From assembly GCA_029204225.1 (NCBI GenBank), contig CM055094.1, positions 68,811,055 through 68,875,054 of the forward strand: a stretch of DNA of 64,000 bases, given 5' to 3'. Below are positions 62,793 through 64,000 of this stretch, one piece after another. The position numbers were made by a program, and so were the translations under genes. A model generated the notes under the pieces. It was not told the origin of the DNA. It made no database searches and saw only the letters and a program-made list of their open reading frames with translations. Numbering within the stretch: position 1 is the first letter of the stretch; the number at the start of each line of letters is the position of its first letter. The DNA comes from Diphasiastrum complanatum. Lineage: Eukaryota; Streptophyta; Lycopodiopsida; Lycopodiales; Lycopodiaceae.

Positions 62793-64000
62793 TGTAGTGC
62801 AGGCATCCCAAAGGGAGCCGGGAACCACGACTTAGTTTCCCAGCCTTCAACTCTTGCCATCCAGACTCACTTGACATACAAGCAGCCAAGTCGCCAACAA
62901 CGATCAGACGTAACCAATTTGAAGTTCCGAAAACCAACATTGAGATCCAACCTGGCGCCATGCCAGATCGGGGGTCCCGATGTGGGTGACTTTCCTCCAA
63001 GCAAGCCGCCCGACATACATCAAACTTCACCAACTCGAAGCTTCGTTACAAACGAGTAACATCCATTTCAAGCAAGCGGTCTGACTTACATCAGACTTAA
63101 CCAACTGAAAGCTTCGTCACGAGCGCTGGAAGCCAACCTGGCGCCACGACAGACTAGACAGCCATAAACAGGTAAGTTCCACCCAAGCAAGCCATCGAAC
63201 TCAGCCGACAGGTTAGAGTCCGTTCTCCAAGAGCTTAACCCATTCACGTTCATGCAAGGAACACTCAGAATCACAAGCCGCGACAGATATGGAGACAACC
63301 AATTCCTGGACCAAATGGTCCCGACAACATACCGCTGGCGCCACGGACCGAATGGTCCTGACGGCATACCGCTGGCATCCTGGGATACGACCCTCAGCTA
63401 TGTGCCAACTTAGAAATTCTGAAGCGGTCTTACAACTGGCGCTTTTACCGAACACTGAAACCCAAAAGGTAATCAGAGTCAGTTTGAGAAAAAAATCCCA
63501 CTTTATTGATAAATCTGAGAAGGTTACATTTCAAGTGTGTGACCGACCCTAGTCTCCGAGGCGCTAGCATGCCAAGGCGAGAGCCATGACAACATTCCAG
63601 CAAGGGAGGCTGAGACTTGGTTGGAGCTCGTCATGAGTCGCAACCCGCACTCCCCTATAAAATTGGTGTGATTCGGCACCCTCCCTCATGCCAAGCACTC
63701 TACCCAAGCTGGTAAAGCACATTTTTCTCTCTCTAGAATTTTTCTCTTTCTAGAAAGTCATTTTCTCTCTCTAGATTTTATTAATCCCCAAGCTTCCTTT
63801 AATCATGCCTAGATCGTGTGAGGTGATTGCACATCGATCTGAGCTCTTTGGACTCCGCTAGAACCAATCAAAGATTTTCAGCCATAGGAACTTGGCGCCG
63901 GCTGGATTCCGGTCACAGTGGCGCCGGGAGCGACGCTGGCGCCGGAAGCAGCAGGGGCGCTGGGGACATAGCTGGCGCCGATGGTGCCGAAAGTAAAGCT
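62793..64000 (-). repeat. 5' LTR of the non-autonomous element, running off the window
   Basis: On the plus strand it begins TGTAGTGCAGGCATCCC and matches 59229-60472 to the last base of the window (ggtgccgaaagtaaagct), so only about 30 bp of U3 start is missing. Minus-strand AATAAA at 63507-63502. The GC-rich ggcgcc-containing start of U3 lies at 63895-63985. Frames predicted across it recur in all LTR copies only because the LTR is repeated. Confidence 0.88.

Overview
This is nuclear DNA from a land plant, most likely a seed plant. The evidence is a plant leucine-rich-repeat receptor kinase with GT-AG introns, a SAUR-like auxin-response gene, plant-type Ty1/copia retrotransposons with initiator-tRNA-Met primer sites, and long (CT)n, (GA)n and (CA)n microsatellites. 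The species cannot be fixed from the sequence. No CRISPR array, operon, rRNA or convincing tRNA gene was seen.

Two host genes look usable. A SAUR-like small protein lies at 1077-1586 (+). A three-exon LRR receptor-like kinase spans 22470-28623 (+); exons 22470-23562, 24213-25952 and 28034-28623 join to 3423 nt, or 1140 residues. Its kinase domain has HGN in place of HRD and DYG in place of DFG, so it belongs with the 'probable inactive receptor kinase' group (At5g10020 / At2g27060 type). A broken fragment of a second, lectin-type receptor kinase lies at 31424-31910. The two intact genes share no pathway that the sequence reveals.

The rest is mostly retrotransposon debris. 3.9-13.7 kb: pieces of several copia families on both strands. 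13.7-21 kb: AT-rich non-coding DNA with microsatellites and two families of 100-140 bp tandem repeats. 28.6-31.2 kb: gene 3' flank and an LTR remnant. 32.2-44.6 kb: a Ty3/gypsy protease scrap, a decayed copia polyprotein on +, another on -, and isolated LTR ends with primer sites and gag starts. 45.2-49.2 kb: a nearly complete copia polyprotein with two nonsense codons and one frameshift.

49.3-64.0 kb is a nested cluster of one large non-autonomous LTR element family (LTR about 1.24 kb, internal region about 2.3 kb). A copia element at 52529-58501 is inserted in one copy, with both LTRs, the primer site and a 5-bp target duplication visible. That copia has lost its whole reverse-transcriptase core, which is replaced by about 1.1 kb of unrelated sequence. 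The most unusual structures are this RT replacement, the fold-back LTR ends (49318-50530 and 44464-44571) and the head-to-head LTR junction near 52432. I saw no convincing new multi-gene system; the novelty is in retroelement structure.
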